Positions 24,578 through 34,122 of a stretch of DNA of 64,000 nucleotides are shown piece after piece. The position numbers and the translations under genes are program-made. Numbering within the stretch: position 1 is the first letter of the stretch; the number at the start of each line of letters is the position of its first letter. The notes under the pieces are model-generated. The model did not search any database and was not told where the DNA came from. It was given only the letters and a program-made list of their open reading frames with translations. Source of the DNA: SHZI01 sp040080965 (GTDB lineage: Bacteria > Pseudomonadota > Gammaproteobacteria > Steroidobacterales > GCA-2729495); NCBI GenBank assembly GCA_040080965.1, contig JBEBHH010000002.1:1-64000 (forward strand), written 5' to 3'.

Positions 24578-25549
24578 CTATCGGGACCTTGCGTACAACG
24601 ACATGAAGCTTGTAGTGAGACGCGCGGCAGTCCTTGCCCACAGCGCGATTCGCGGCAACGCGTAAGGGTCCGAATCGGGCCTGCCTATTCCAGGCTTGGT
24701 GGTGAGAGCGTGACTGAACCCGGCGTCCTTCACCATGGCAGCGTGTTCGGGACCGAAATCGAGGCCGGGACGTCCATTGGGATAGGCAAACAACTGGGGA
24801 CGTTCGCCCGTGATAGCTTCGAGTTGATCTGCGCCGTCACAGATCTCGCGCCGGGCCTCATCATGCGTCACTCGAGCCAGTATCGGATGATTGACCGTGT
24901 GTCCCCCGATCTCGAATCCCTCCCGACGAAATCCACGGACCTCGTCGGAAGTGAGCATCAGATCGACCGGCAGAGTTACTTCTGCGATTTCGGCAATACT
25001 CCTGGCCAATGCGGTACGTTCCGGGAGTGGCAGATACTTCAGGGCTTCGACGACGGTGGCCTTGCCTGCCCGCCGTTGTTCCGGCGAACCCAGTTCGTAG
25101 CGGCCCAGGCCCCCAGCCGGCCCGAGCGAGCCCAGATCCAGGACCGGCTTGCGGCACCGGCGGAACGTTTCGATAACTGCATCGTTCCACATGCAGCCGC
25201 CATTCAAATAGCCAGTTGCTACGAATACTGTGGCCGGCATTCCGAGTGAACGCAGCACCGGCAATGCGCAGGAGTAGTTGTTGGCGTATCCATCATCAAA
25301 GGTGATGGATACCGCGCGGTCTGGCAATGACCCTGACGCAAGACGCTGCAATGCTTCCCGCAGCGGCAAGACGCGCAGGTGCCGGGCAAGAAATGTGACC
25401 TGCGCCCTGAATGCCTTCACATCGGGTTCGGACAACATCGGATCTGGGGCTTCGAGAACCCGGTGGTACGTCACGACGACAAGCCCGGTTCCTCGCCTGA
25501 TCGATGTGGAAAGCCGCAATCCGGAGTCGACCAGCGCTGAAATGACCAT
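24578..25549 (-). CDS. Polysaccharide deacetylase (NodB/CE4 family)
   Basis: A 323-residue CE4 esterase. VVVTYHRV, the catalytic SITFDDGYANNY motif (about 80-91), metal-binding GGHTVNHPIL, and AYPNGRP are all present. There is no convincing signal peptide. It differs from the DUF3473-type enzyme at 8668 and resembles the deacetylase at 32922 in overall layout. Convergent with the amidotransferase-like gene (24-nt gap) and divergent from the ligase at 25684. Confidence 0.88.
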   Translation of the reverse strand: MVISALVDSGLRLSTSIRRGTGLVVVTYHRVLEAPDPMLSEPDVKAFRAQVTFLARHLRVLPLREALQRLASGSLPDRAVSITFDDGYANNYSCALPVLRSLGMPATVFVATGYLNGGCMWNDAVIETFRRCRKPVLDLGSLGPAGGLGRYELGSPEQRRAGKATVVEALKYLPLPERTALARSIAEIAEVTLPVDLMLTSDEVRGFRREGFEIGGHTVNHPILARVTHDEARREICDGADQLEAITGERPQLFAYPNGRPGLDFGPEHAAMVKDAGFSHALTTKPGIGRPDSDPYALPRIALWARTAARLTTSFMSLYARSR

Positions 25550-25683
25550 GGCTGAATTATCCCCGCGTATCAGCTTCGTGGCGAGGACCTTGAGGCCGGG
25601 TCCGCATCACATTTTTCAGGCCCGGGACGTAGGTATCCGCGGGATTAAACTAAACTAGCGGCTGAGCATCCACCGGCATCTGC

Positions 25684-27057
25684 ATGTCCACGACCGCCAT
25701 CGCGTTTCTCCTGGTCTTCGGGGCACTCCTCCTGGCGGCCCTGTTTCGCAATCCACGGTACGGGTTATATGCATACGTAGGCACGTTTTACCTCCACCCA
25801 ATCGATCGCTGGTGGGGCTCCGATTTGCCAGACCTGCGCTGGGCACTCATTGCGGCTATGGTCACGATGGTAGCCACGCTACGGCTGCCGGACAGGCCCA
25901 ACCGCTGTTCCTGGACGGCAAGCACCGGAACCCGCCTCCTGATCGCCCTGGCGGCGTGGATCTGGATTCAGAACCTCTGGGCGCTAGCGCCCGCGGACCA
26001 CCTGGAGCTCTCAGTCCTCTACACGAAGTACGTCGTCCTCATCTACCTGATCTACAGACTGGTGGACGACGAGGAGAACATCCGGAATTTCCTGATTGCG
26101 CACTGCCTGGGATGCTTCTATCTCGGCGTCCTGATCCTGCAGGCGCCGGACAGCGGGCGACTTGAGGGAGTCGGCGGCCCCGGCATAGACGAGGCAAACG
26201 CCCTGGGAATGCACCTGGGAACTGGCGCGCTCGCCGCAGGCGTCCTTCTACTGCGTGGCAGTCTCGCGCAACGGGCATTCGCACTCGCCGCACTTGCAGT
26301 TCTCGTCAACGGGGTAATCCAGACGGAGAGCAGGGGCGCCTTCATCGGTGTCGCTGCGGGGAGCGTGACGATGCTGGTACTCAGCCCCCCCAGCCTGCGA
26401 AAGTACGGGCTCGCGCTCGGCGTGATCGGGGTATTTGCACTAATGAAGCTTGCTCCCGAGAACTATTGGGAGCGCATAGCAACAATTGCGACTACTACAG
26501 AGCAGGAGGCGCCGGTAGACCAGAGTTCAGCCACCCGACTGGAGCTCGTCGCGGCCCAATGGGAAATGTTCCTCGACTACCCGATGGGATCTGGCCACAG
26601 GGGCACCGCCGAACTGAGCCCGCGCTACCTGAGCGACGAGAGCCTCACCAACTCCCGGAAAGACCCAAATGGAATGCGCGCGCGCAGCTCGCACAACACG
26701 TTCATGACCGCCCTGGCAGAACAAGGCATTCCGGGAATACTCCTGTTCGTCGGCCTGCTGTTCTGGATAGTGAAGTCTAGCTACGCAGCGAAGGCATCCT
26801 TGCTGGCATCGGGCAATAGGGAGCTGCAGGAGTACCTGATGGTCGCATCAGGATCACTGGGCACGGTAGTGGCTGCCGGCATGTTCACCGACTACTTCAA
26901 GGCTGAAATCTTCATTTGGGCAATCGCTCTTCTGGCGGTGATTACCGCAGGTACCGAACTGGTCAAGACCAGCTCTGGCGCCACTGAGAGTGACAAGTTC
27001 CCCGGAAAATTCCCACTTCCGCAATCGACAAAAGGCTCCCCTCCCGGAAACCTATAG
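25684..27057 (+). CDS. Polytopic O-antigen ligase-type protein, exosortase A-associated
   Basis: A 457-residue integral membrane protein with about 10-12 hydrophobic segments and the Wzy/WaaL-type periplasmic loop containing SHNTFMTALAEQGIPG (about 337-352). The N-terminal ALFRNPRYGLYAYVGTFYLH and the WWGSDLPDLRWALIAA stretch match the XrtA-associated O-glycosylation ligase group. It would transfer or polymerise glycan repeats on the periplasmic face. The next glycosyltransferase begins 2 nt after its stop. No strong promoter was found in the 134-nt divergent gap upstream. Confidence 0.85.
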   Translation: MSTTAIAFLLVFGALLLAALFRNPRYGLYAYVGTFYLHPIDRWWGSDLPDLRWALIAAMVTMVATLRLPDRPNRCSWTASTGTRLLIALAAWIWIQNLWALAPADHLELSVLYTKYVVLIYLIYRLVDDEENIRNFLIAHCLGCFYLGVLILQAPDSGRLEGVGGPGIDEANALGMHLGTGALAAGVLLLRGSLAQRAFALAALAVLVNGVIQTESRGAFIGVAAGSVTMLVLSPPSLRKYGLALGVIGVFALMKLAPENYWERIATIATTTEQEAPVDQSSATRLELVAAQWEMFLDYPMGSGHRGTAELSPRYLSDESLTNSRKDPNGMRARSSHNTFMTALAEQGIPGILLFVGLLFWIVKSSYAAKASLLASGNRELQEYLMVASGSLGTVVAAGMFTDYFKAEIFIWAIALLAVITAGTELVKTSSGATESDKFPGKFPLPQSTKGSPPGNL

Positions 27058-27059
27058 CC

Positions 27060-28346
27060 ATGGTGAGCCCCACAGTCCTGCCGTCCGATCGCCGGTTGCT
27101 GGCAATTGCATTCCACTTTCCCCCGATTCAGGGCAGCAGTGGCGTTCACCGAACTCTGGCTTTTGCACGCTATCTCGATAACTTTCACTGGAAGACGACT
27201 ATCCTGACGGCCTCACCCAGGGCGTATACACGGGTCAGGGCAGAGAACGAGCAATTGGTGCCGGCATTCGTCGACGTCGTGCGCGCGCCGGCCCTGGATA
27301 CAGTGCGCCATCTGTCGATCGGAGGCCGCTACTCCCGGTGGATGGCGTTACCTGACCGTTGGCAGAGCTGGATCCCCGGCGCGGTGGCAGTGGGCCTCCT
27401 GACCATTTGGCGTCAAAAGCCCTCAGCAATACTATCGACCTTTCCGATCGCTTCGGCACACGCGATCGGCCTCGCCTTGTCGCGCCTGTCGGGCCTGCCA
27501 TGGATAGCGGACTTTCGCGACCCCATGGACCAGATCACCTATCCGGCCAACCCGGATGTCCGCAGAAGCTACCGGTGGCTTGAGGAACGAGCCTTCAGGA
27601 ACGCAGCCCGCATTCTCGTTACTACACCCGGCACGGCGGACTACTACACGCAACGCTACGGACAGTCGCTTGGCAGAAAGATCCGGGTGATCCCGAACGG
27701 CTTCGATGAGGAGGCCTTCCCGGCGGGCTTCAGCAACAACGTCCCGCCCCTCAGGCCTGCCGGAAACCGCCCACTCACCTTGGTACACAGCGGAATCCTG
27801 TATCCGAAGGAACGCGATCCCGAGCCCTTTCTGCGTGCGCTTGCAGCCTTGCGCGCATCGGGAAAGCCGGGCTGCGACGCCATCCGCATCGTGTTCAGGG
27901 GAAGTGCGCATGGAGATCATTTCACGGAACTCGTGCGCAACCTGAATCTCCAGGATGCCGTCACTTTCCCACCCGCGCTGCCATATCGCGAGGCTATCGC
28001 GGAGATGCTGGCAGCAGACGCACTACTGGTGTTCCAGGCCGACAATTGCAATGCCCAGATCCCGGCCAAGGTCTACGAGTACCTGTTTGCGGGTCGTCCA
28101 ATCATTGGGATCGCAGATCCGGCTGGCGACACGGGACAGCTCCTCACAAGCCTCGGGGCCACTTATGTCGCGAAGCTCGAGGACCAGTCCGCAATTGCGG
28201 ACGTCTTGGGGCGTGCGATTGAAGGCCTTCGGGCGGGGATATTTCCATTGCCCGGCCGCGAGGCTGTCATGACCCTTTCCCGGCGCGTCCGCACGGCAGA
28301 ACTGGCCACAGTTCTCGATGCAGTAGTCGCCGGGGAGGAACCGTGA
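27060..28346 (+). CDS. Glycosyltransferase (GT4)
   Basis: A 428-residue GT-B glycosyltransferase. AIAFHFPPIQGSSGVHRTLAF at the N-terminus, PWIADFRDPMDQITYP centrally, ILVTTPGTADYYTQRYG and IRVIPNGFDEEAFP lead into the donor domain, which ends with NAQIPAKVYEYLFAGRPIIG (about 320-340). The family is common in capsule and EPS clusters. It is co-transcribed with the ligase-type membrane protein. Confidence 0.86.
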   Translation: MVSPTVLPSDRRLLAIAFHFPPIQGSSGVHRTLAFARYLDNFHWKTTILTASPRAYTRVRAENEQLVPAFVDVVRAPALDTVRHLSIGGRYSRWMALPDRWQSWIPGAVAVGLLTIWRQKPSAILSTFPIASAHAIGLALSRLSGLPWIADFRDPMDQITYPANPDVRRSYRWLEERAFRNAARILVTTPGTADYYTQRYGQSLGRKIRVIPNGFDEEAFPAGFSNNVPPLRPAGNRPLTLVHSGILYPKERDPEPFLRALAALRASGKPGCDAIRIVFRGSAHGDHFTELVRNLNLQDAVTFPPALPYREAIAEMLAADALLVFQADNCNAQIPAKVYEYLFAGRPIIGIADPAGDTGQLLTSLGATYVAKLEDQSAIADVLGRAIEGLRAGIFPLPGREAVMTLSRRVRTAELATVLDAVVAGEEP

Positions 28347-28483
28347 CCGATTCAACCTCCACCTTCGGGCCCCACAGGAGGCCAGCCCCAGCATGCGGGC
28401 CCGGGCGCGCCGGGCCTCACAGTTTGGCCCTGCGGGCGTCGCTTGCCGCACTGCTCTTGCCCTAATATCAGACGTTAATGAAA

Positions 28484-28499
28484 GCCCATCGCAATGGGC
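28484..28499. repeat. Short hairpin upstream of the TPR gene
   Basis: GCCCAT-CGCA-ATGGGC, a perfect 6-bp inverted repeat 28 nt before the TPR gene start. It could be a leader hairpin or operator. The 180-nt gap 28347-28526 holds no convincing gene. Confidence 0.3.
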
Positions 28500-28526
28500 C
28501 AGTGAAGGGCTTCAGGATTGGCACAA

Positions 28527-29258
28527 ATGAAGGCTTGGAACATTGCCGCACTCGCGGTGGCGCTGATACTGCAGTCGCAGGTAACGGTGGCCGCCACCCT
28601 GTTCTGGCCAACGCCCAGCGAATGGGCGAACTGGCCTGAGTACTGTCGCGCGAAGTATGCCTACCTGCGCAGGTCCGAGACTCTGGAATTCGGTCCACCA
28701 GTCCCGTCAGCTTTGTTCGAGAAGTACGATGCGAGCCTCGGACGCGCATGGGTCTTCATTCATCATCATTGTGCGGGCCTGGGTTATCTCCAGCGCGCCC
28801 AGCTGGCGAGGACCCCGGGTGACAAGAAGGAAGCGCTCAGAAAGGCCTTTAGCGAAAGCCGATTTACCTTCGTCAGAATACCGGAGGAAATCCCGGTGTA
28901 TGCGGAGATCGCGACCCACATGGGAACGGTATCCCGCGCAAGCGGTGATGCCGCCGCTGCATTGAATTACTACGGACTTGCCATTCAGACCCATCCCGAT
29001 TTTCCTGGTGGCTACCAGGGCACTGCCCTCGTGCTCCAGGATCAGGGCAAGATGGATGCTGCAGTAAAGATCTTGCTGGAGGGTGACGAGGCTACCGGCG
29101 GCTCTTCCGCGGAAATTCACTACTTCCTTGGCATGGCGTACCTTAAGCAGAAGGATTTCGACAAAGCGGTGGAGCACGCTGAGCGTGCGTATGAACTGGG
29201 CTATCCCCTGCCTGGACTCCGCAACAAGCTCGCCGCTGCAGGCCACCCCATCACCTGA
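28527..29258 (+). CDS. Secreted tetratricopeptide-repeat protein
   Basis: A 243-residue periplasmic protein: signal peptide MKAWNIAALAVALILQSQVT, cleaved near VAA. Then comes an aromatic N-terminal domain (FWPTPSEWANWPEYCRAKYAYL, RAWVFIHHHCAGLGYLQRAQ) and three to four TPR units (about 125-240: THMGTVSRASGDAAAALNYY, ALVLQDQGKMDAAVKIL, YFLGMAYLKQKDFDKAVEHA). TPR proteins in EPS clusters often scaffold the synthase or export complex; the exact role here is unknown. An AGGA ribosome-binding site precedes the ATG. Two cysteines in the N-terminal domain could form a disulphide. Confidence 0.75.
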   Translation: MKAWNIAALAVALILQSQVTVAATLFWPTPSEWANWPEYCRAKYAYLRRSETLEFGPPVPSALFEKYDASLGRAWVFIHHHCAGLGYLQRAQLARTPGDKKEALRKAFSESRFTFVRIPEEIPVYAEIATHMGTVSRASGDAAAALNYYGLAIQTHPDFPGGYQGTALVLQDQGKMDAAVKILLEGDEATGGSSAEIHYFLGMAYLKQKDFDKAVEHAERAYELGYPLPGLRNKLAAAGHPIT

Positions 29259-29316
29259 TCGACATCTTTCAGTCTCCGGAGCCCATGGAAGCGGGGTCCC
29301 GGAGGATCCAGTCAGC

Positions 29317-30561
29317 TTGCCATTCGAGATTTCCCTCCTGAACGTGAACCACCGAAATAGCGCCGACGATTTGGAGCGGGCCGTGCGCGACCAGCCTCAC
29401 GGGCGCACCCGATACCCGCCGCCGCGCCTGCCCATGCTTCCATCCATCAGTCCGGCCTTCGCCGGGCGCCAGTCGAATGACGCGTTCACCAGCGCCTTCT
29501 GGCAGGACGGCGCCGTCTGGTGCGCGCGCGGTTGTGATGCATTGGTGCTTGTCCTGAGGGCGGCAGGCATGACCGGCGCTGATCGCATTCTAGTCCCGGC
29601 ATTTCATTGCCCTTCCGTTCCAGCTGCAGTCCGGGGCGCAGGAATGCAGCCGGACTTCTATCGGATCAATGCCAATCTCACGCCAGTCATGGAGGACGTT
29701 GGCCGGCAATTGCAGGATGGGGCGCGCGCTCTCCTGTTGATCCATTACTTCGGATTTCGCCAGGACGCGGAGCCCTACAGGCGGCTCTGCGACCAACATG
29801 GTGCGCTTCTGATCGAGGATTGCGCACATACGTTCTTCGGCCGATCAGGGGATCCCCTGCCCGGAGCACTGGGTCACTACGCAATTGCCAGCACCCGCAA
29901 GCTTTTTCCGTTGCCGGATGGCGGCGCAGCGATCTCCGCATCTGGAGATCTGGACCAGCACCTGCTGTCGCCCGTCTCCTGGGCAGATGAAGGCAGGTGC
30001 GTCCTCAGCACCATCCAGAGGGCGGCAGATGCTGACCGCCTGGGCTTCCTGAGCAGGCCCACGAGCGGCACGCTGAGCTACATCGATCGACTGCGTCGGA
30101 CGTCTGCCGCTAGATCGAGACTCACTACTGATTCGGCGCCAGGCCGGCCCGGTGGCACTCCTGGCGGCACTACACTCCGGAAAATGAGCAGGGTCGCTCG
30201 CCACCTGATGCGGCTAACGGACATCGAGCGGCTTACCAGGGTCAGGCGGCTGAACTACACAGCCCTTCTTCGGGGCTCCCGGTCGTTCCGGGGTTGCACT
30301 CCCCTGTTTCCGGAGCTACCACCGGATACAGTGCCCTACGTCTTTCCGCTGATCCTGCGGGAGCCAGCCCGAATGTTTCCGGCCCTCAAGAATCGTCGGG
30401 TTCCGATCTTTCGCTGGGAGCATATTGACGGGCTAGGCTGCCCAGTGACCGATGCCTACGAAGCACAGCTGATTCAGCTCCCGTGCCACCAGGAACTGGC
30501 GCCCGAGGACATCGAGTGGATCCTGGAGGAACTGCATCAGGTTGCAGGATCCCACCGTTGA
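29317..30561 (+). CDS. DegT/DnrJ/EryC1-type PLP enzyme
   Basis: A roughly 414-residue fold-type I PLP protein of the sugar-aminotransferase superfamily. Recognisable parts are CDALVLVLRAAGMTGADRIL, VPAFHCPSVPAAV, the PLP-stacking LIEDCAHTFFG and the Schiff-base lysine in ASTRKLFPLPDGGA. Such enzymes make amino-sugars, and this one may supply an amine later modified by the nearby ligases (inference). The frame is open further upstream; TTG 29317 was chosen because GGAGG lies 11 nt before it, while ATG 29434 would cut conserved residues only slightly. It overlaps the next gene by 4 nt. Confidence 0.75.
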   Translation: MPFEISLLNVNHRNSADDLERAVRDQPHGRTRYPPPRLPMLPSISPAFAGRQSNDAFTSAFWQDGAVWCARGCDALVLVLRAAGMTGADRILVPAFHCPSVPAAVRGAGMQPDFYRINANLTPVMEDVGRQLQDGARALLLIHYFGFRQDAEPYRRLCDQHGALLIEDCAHTFFGRSGDPLPGALGHYAIASTRKLFPLPDGGAAISASGDLDQHLLSPVSWADEGRCVLSTIQRAADADRLGFLSRPTSGTLSYIDRLRRTSAARSRLTTDSAPGRPGGTPGGTTLRKMSRVARHLMRLTDIERLTRVRRLNYTALLRGSRSFRGCTPLFPELPPDTVPYVFPLILREPARMFPALKNRRVPIFRWEHIDGLGCPVTDAYEAQLIQLPCHQELAPEDIEWILEELHQVAGSHR

Positions 30562-31658
30562 AGGACTGGAACCTACACTCGGCGCGTGATGCTTTGAGCG
30601 ATCCCGGCGGCGCCTTGGCAGCCGAGTGGGCCGAACTCAACAGTGACCTTTTCGACGAACACCCCCTCCTTTCGCCCGCATTCGTAGTGCCACTCGTGCG
30701 GCACTTTGCTGGCCCCGACGTGTTACTAGCCCGCTGGCCCGAGTCCGGCCCACGCCGCGCACTACTGTTGTTGCGACCAAGAGCCGCGGGGCTCTGGTCC
30801 ACATTTCTCCCGAGCCAGTCACCTATCTCACCGGCCCTTCTCGGCCCGGATGCCGATATCACCCGGTTGCTTCGCGACTTGCCCGGTGCCGCGCTGGGAG
30901 TCGATTTCCTGTGCCAGGACCCTCTCTACTCAGGTGTGACGGGGAGGTTCCAAAACGAAAATCGGGAGCAGGTTCGCCATCTGACGACGACTGCCGCGGA
31001 GCTCACGTCCACGTTCGAAGACTACTGGGCAGCCCGTCCCAAGAATCTGCGACGTAACATGAAGCGCTATTTCAATCGGCTGGAGGCCAGCGGCGATCAG
31101 CCACGCCTCGAGGTTCATGCCGGCCTGCTGGATGCCCACGGGGGCCTACATCGCTACGGCATCCTCGAAAGCGCAGGCTGGAAGGGTGCGGCGGGTACAG
31201 CAATTCATCCTGACAACGCGCAGGGTCGCTTCTATGCCGACTTACTCGGCGCCTTTGGGGAGCGCAGATGCTTTCGGGTTTACGAGCTGTACATCGGCGA
31301 TCGCCTGGCCGCATCGCGGCTCTGCGTGCTCAACAGAAGTATGTTGATCGTACTCAAGACTACCTACGACGAGGCCCTATCTCAGTTCGCGCCCGGCCGC
31401 GTGCTGCTTTATTTGCTGCTAGAGAGGGAGTTCCGGGCCCGGGAATTGTCGCGGGTCGAGTTCTATACCAACGCCAACGCCGATTCGATCAGCTGGTCAA
31501 CGACCACGCGGGATATCTATCACGTCACGCACTATCGCATGGCGCTAATGCGCCAGGTGATTGAAGGGAGCAGGCCCTGGCGGCAATCTTTGCGTGACAA
31601 GTTCGCCAGGCGTAGACCGCTGCCAGAATCCCCGGCGGACGGCACGGAGAACGACTAG
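30558..31658 (+). CDS. FemAB/GNAT-fold acyl- or aminoacyl-transferase-like protein
   Basis: A roughly 366-residue protein with the CelD/BcsL-like GNAT layout: FEDYWAARPKNLRRNMKRYF (about 155-175), then VYELYIGDRLAASRLCVLN and LVLKTTYDEALSQFAPGRVL-like sequence near 265-300, ending in RVEFYTNANADSISWS. The TTG start at 30558 overlaps the previous stop (TTGA) and has AGGA about 9 nt upstream; no ATG fits. It is distinct from the XrtA FemAB protein at 7622. The substrate is unknown; by context it acylates the amino-sugar made by the preceding PLP enzyme (inference). Confidence 0.72.
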   Translation: MKDWNLHSARDALSDPGGALAAEWAELNSDLFDEHPLLSPAFVVPLVRHFAGPDVLLARWPESGPRRALLLLRPRAAGLWSTFLPSQSPISPALLGPDADITRLLRDLPGAALGVDFLCQDPLYSGVTGRFQNENREQVRHLTTTAAELTSTFEDYWAARPKNLRRNMKRYFNRLEASGDQPRLEVHAGLLDAHGGLHRYGILESAGWKGAAGTAIHPDNAQGRFYADLLGAFGERRCFRVYELYIGDRLAASRLCVLNRSMLIVLKTTYDEALSQFAPGRVLLYLLLEREFRARELSRVEFYTNANADSISWSTTTRDIYHVTHYRMALMRQVIEGSRPWRQSLRDKFARRRPLPESPADGTEND

Positions 31659-31698
31659 ACAGCCAGGGAAGCGGCCCAGGCAAGGGTCACGACGGCCA

Positions 31699-32925
31699 CT
31701 AGGCCCGGCCCAGGTGCACGATAAACGCATACATCTGCCGCCAATAGAGCCCCCGGTCACCCGGAAACCAGAGGTCGCCGCGTACGCGCGGATCGATACC
31801 GGTGGCCAGGGCGCCCAGGGCAGCCTGCGCCTTTCGGCTTGCCGGCACTGTCGGATCGCGCAGTAGGGACATGAGGTACCCCACTTCCATAGGAAACAGC
31901 AGGCGGCAACGGAATCCAACCGGCCCGGGACCAAGAATCTTTTCCGGATAGCCCAGGCGCGCGTCCATCTGGACTCGCGGAAAGTCCTTGCCCGCCAGCA
32001 CATCCATGTTCAGGAAGCCCCAGTACCTGGCATTGATCTCAATAAACCAGAACTGGCCGGTCTCCGGCTCCCACTTGTACTCGAACATCGCCACTCCTTG
32101 CCACCCAAGCGCTTCGAGACGGAGGCGCGCGTCCGCGGCCATCTCGTCCCACCACCACATTTGCCGCAATGCCGTCAGGCCTCCCGTATGGGGATTCTCG
32201 TGGTGCGCAAGGCACATGCTCTCCGCAATGACCTCACCGTCGTGAAGGAGGACATTCACCGACGATTTGAGACCGCACACCTTCTCCTGCACCAGCACGT
32301 GCTGGTGCGTCCGCAATGCAAGAGATGTGATGCGTATCAAATCATCAAGGTTCTCAGCGCGGCGAACCCAGGAGTCATGGCCCGTATTGCTCCAGACCGC
32401 ATCGGTTTTGACGAAAAGTGGAAAGCGCCAGTCAGAGAATTCGACCGTACGCAATCCTTCATGCCGCGACAGGACGGCGGCACGCGGCAGATTGCTCCTC
32501 AGTCGGGAATCAGCATGTTGGTCGAATACCCGCTGGGTGCTGCACTTGCTCAGGCACCGCTCCACCACTTCGAGAGGATTCGCATCCGGTATTAGCGGGG
32601 CCCAGCTCCGGTATGCCGACCGGATGCCAAGGAGGAACCCCTCGGAAGGAATGACTGCTGCCACGTGATGGCGTGACACATAGTCCCCGAACCACGGCAA
32701 GAACTCCGGACTGGCATACTCTGGGTGAATCGCAGTGCGCGCAGCGAAACGCGAGGACAAGCCCAATGCGTCGCTGCGAGATGAACAGGCATGGACGGGA
32801 TAGCCTGCCCTGCCCAAGGACCTGATTACCGCAACCATCCCCGTAGCCTGGCATTCAGGAACCAGCACCGGATGCCCCGCACGCCGATCGCGCAGGGCTG
32901 CTGACGAGACAACTTGGTTGTTCAT
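31699..32925 (-). CDS. ATP-grasp carboxylate-amine ligase-like protein (paralog A)
   Basis: A 408-residue predicted ATP-grasp ligase. An N-terminal Rossmann-like part begins VLVPECQATGMVAVIRSLGR and contains AGYPVHAC. The ATP-grasp core has PLFVKTDAVWSNTGHDSWV, HVLVQEKV, HHENPHTGGLTALRQMW and the metal/ATP motif FWFIEINARYWGFLN. The C-terminal block PRVRGDLWFPGDRGLYWRQM is shared with the paralog at 34123. Such enzymes join a carboxylate to an amine through an acyl-phosphate. The ATG overlaps the stop of the deacetylase upstream (ATGA), so deacetylation and ligation may act in sequence (inference). Confidence 0.8.
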   Translation of the reverse strand: MNNQVVSSAALRDRRAGHPVLVPECQATGMVAVIRSLGRAGYPVHACSSRSDALGLSSRFAARTAIHPEYASPEFLPWFGDYVSRHHVAAVIPSEGFLLGIRSAYRSWAPLIPDANPLEVVERCLSKCSTQRVFDQHADSRLRSNLPRAAVLSRHEGLRTVEFSDWRFPLFVKTDAVWSNTGHDSWVRRAENLDDLIRITSLALRTHQHVLVQEKVCGLKSSVNVLLHDGEVIAESMCLAHHENPHTGGLTALRQMWWWDEMAADARLRLEALGWQGVAMFEYKWEPETGQFWFIEINARYWGFLNMDVLAGKDFPRVQMDARLGYPEKILGPGPVGFRCRLLFPMEVGYLMSLLRDPTVPASRKAQAALGALATGIDPRVRGDLWFPGDRGLYWRQMYAFIVHLGRA

Positions 32926-33956
32926 TGACGGAGCCGCGGAAGCCGCAGCTGGCGAAGGACCTCGCGGAAGCCGCTCAGTTCCGCCTCAAATTCGAGATCG
33001 GTAACCAATTCCGAGTCAAGGAGGCGGGGAAGCGCAAGGCGATTCGAGGTCGCACTGGCAAGCCCGCGATCAGTAGTTACGGCGCTACGGATACCCCAAG
33101 GCCCGAGCCATGGTAGCTGCTTCCGCTGGTACTTCCCGCTCGGATAGCAGAAGTGGGGTGTAGGGCCATCCATAATCCTTACCAGTGATCGGCGGTTGTC
33201 CGAGATCTCCGCGAAGGCATCAGCCTCATCCTCCGGGAACCGGTGCCGGTGCGTGTGCAGCTGCAGGCTTACGCCATCAGCGGCCAGCAGGCCCGCCTCC
33301 CGGGCATCCATAAAGCCGAACTGCCGCGAAAGCTCCATGGCCCGCCAGTCCACAACCAATACTTCGCAGAGCCGGCGCAGGAGCGCCTGACGGGCCGTGG
33401 CGTCACGCCTTTCGCCGAACTCCTCGAGCACCCGGAGAGCTTCGTCGCGGGATTCCGGCCGGGAGAGGTCGAATCGCCCCCGCAGCTCCGGATCCACCTT
33501 ATCGAGCAACAGGAGTGTGGAACGGGACTTCCAGAGGACGTATGCAGCCGCCACATTGAAGACTTGCGTACCCTTCTCCACGTAGTAGGTAGCCACATAG
33601 AGCGTCGCCGGATAGCCGGCGCTTCTAAGGGCCGGCGCCATCAGGCTGTATGTGCCGTACCAACCGTCGTCGATGGTGATCACAGTGGTCGCAGTGGGCA
33701 GGGATCCCGCGTCGAGACGTGCCAGCGCGTCATCGAGGGAAAGCACCGGGTACCCGCGCATCCCGAGCAGCGCCAGGCGCCGCTGAAAAGTTCCTGCCGT
33801 AATGAACAGGCCGGGTCGGAATTCGTGCTCATCCCGGACTGACGCGCCGTGATAACAGAGGATTCGGAGCTGCCGTGCCGTCAACCGGCGCGACAGAGCG
33901 AAAAGTCCGAGCGCCCGCGCTACGGCGAGTGCTGCCAGCCTCAGCCTTCGCATCAT
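32922..33956 (-). CDS. Polysaccharide deacetylase (NodB/CE4-like)
   Basis: A 344-residue CE4-family protein: RILCYHGASV, the catalytic TVITIDDGWYGTYS motif (about 91-104), metal ligands in LQLHTHRHRFP, and HFCYPSGKY. It lacks a clear signal peptide, though a hydrophobic LAALAVARALGLFALS stretch near the N-terminus could tether it. It is translationally coupled to the ATP-grasp gene downstream and divergent from the second ATP-grasp gene. Confidence 0.85.
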   Translation of the reverse strand: MMRRLRLAALAVARALGLFALSRRLTARQLRILCYHGASVRDEHEFRPGLFITAGTFQRRLALLGMRGYPVLSLDDALARLDAGSLPTATTVITIDDGWYGTYSLMAPALRSAGYPATLYVATYYVEKGTQVFNVAAAYVLWKSRSTLLLLDKVDPELRGRFDLSRPESRDEALRVLEEFGERRDATARQALLRRLCEVLVVDWRAMELSRQFGFMDAREAGLLAADGVSLQLHTHRHRFPEDEADAFAEISDNRRSLVRIMDGPTPHFCYPSGKYQRKQLPWLGPWGIRSAVTTDRGLASATSNRLALPRLLDSELVTDLEFEAELSGFREVLRQLRLPRLRQ

Positions 33957-34122
33957 GACGTCACGGCCCCTGCTCCATCTTCGGCTCTCATCCTATTATG
34001 TTTTCAGAGCATAAGGCGCGCACGAACTCTCACTCCCACGGACTTCACGGAAATTGGCCCGTGAGCCACGATATGCTTGCCTTTCAGTACTCAAGCCCTC
34101 CCTCGTCTCGCAAGAAGCAAGA

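Noticed and set aside
28343..28465. 40-codon frame starting at a GTG overlapping the glycosyltransferase stop
   Set aside because: Pro/Arg/Gly-rich, no ribosome-binding site, no recognisable domain.
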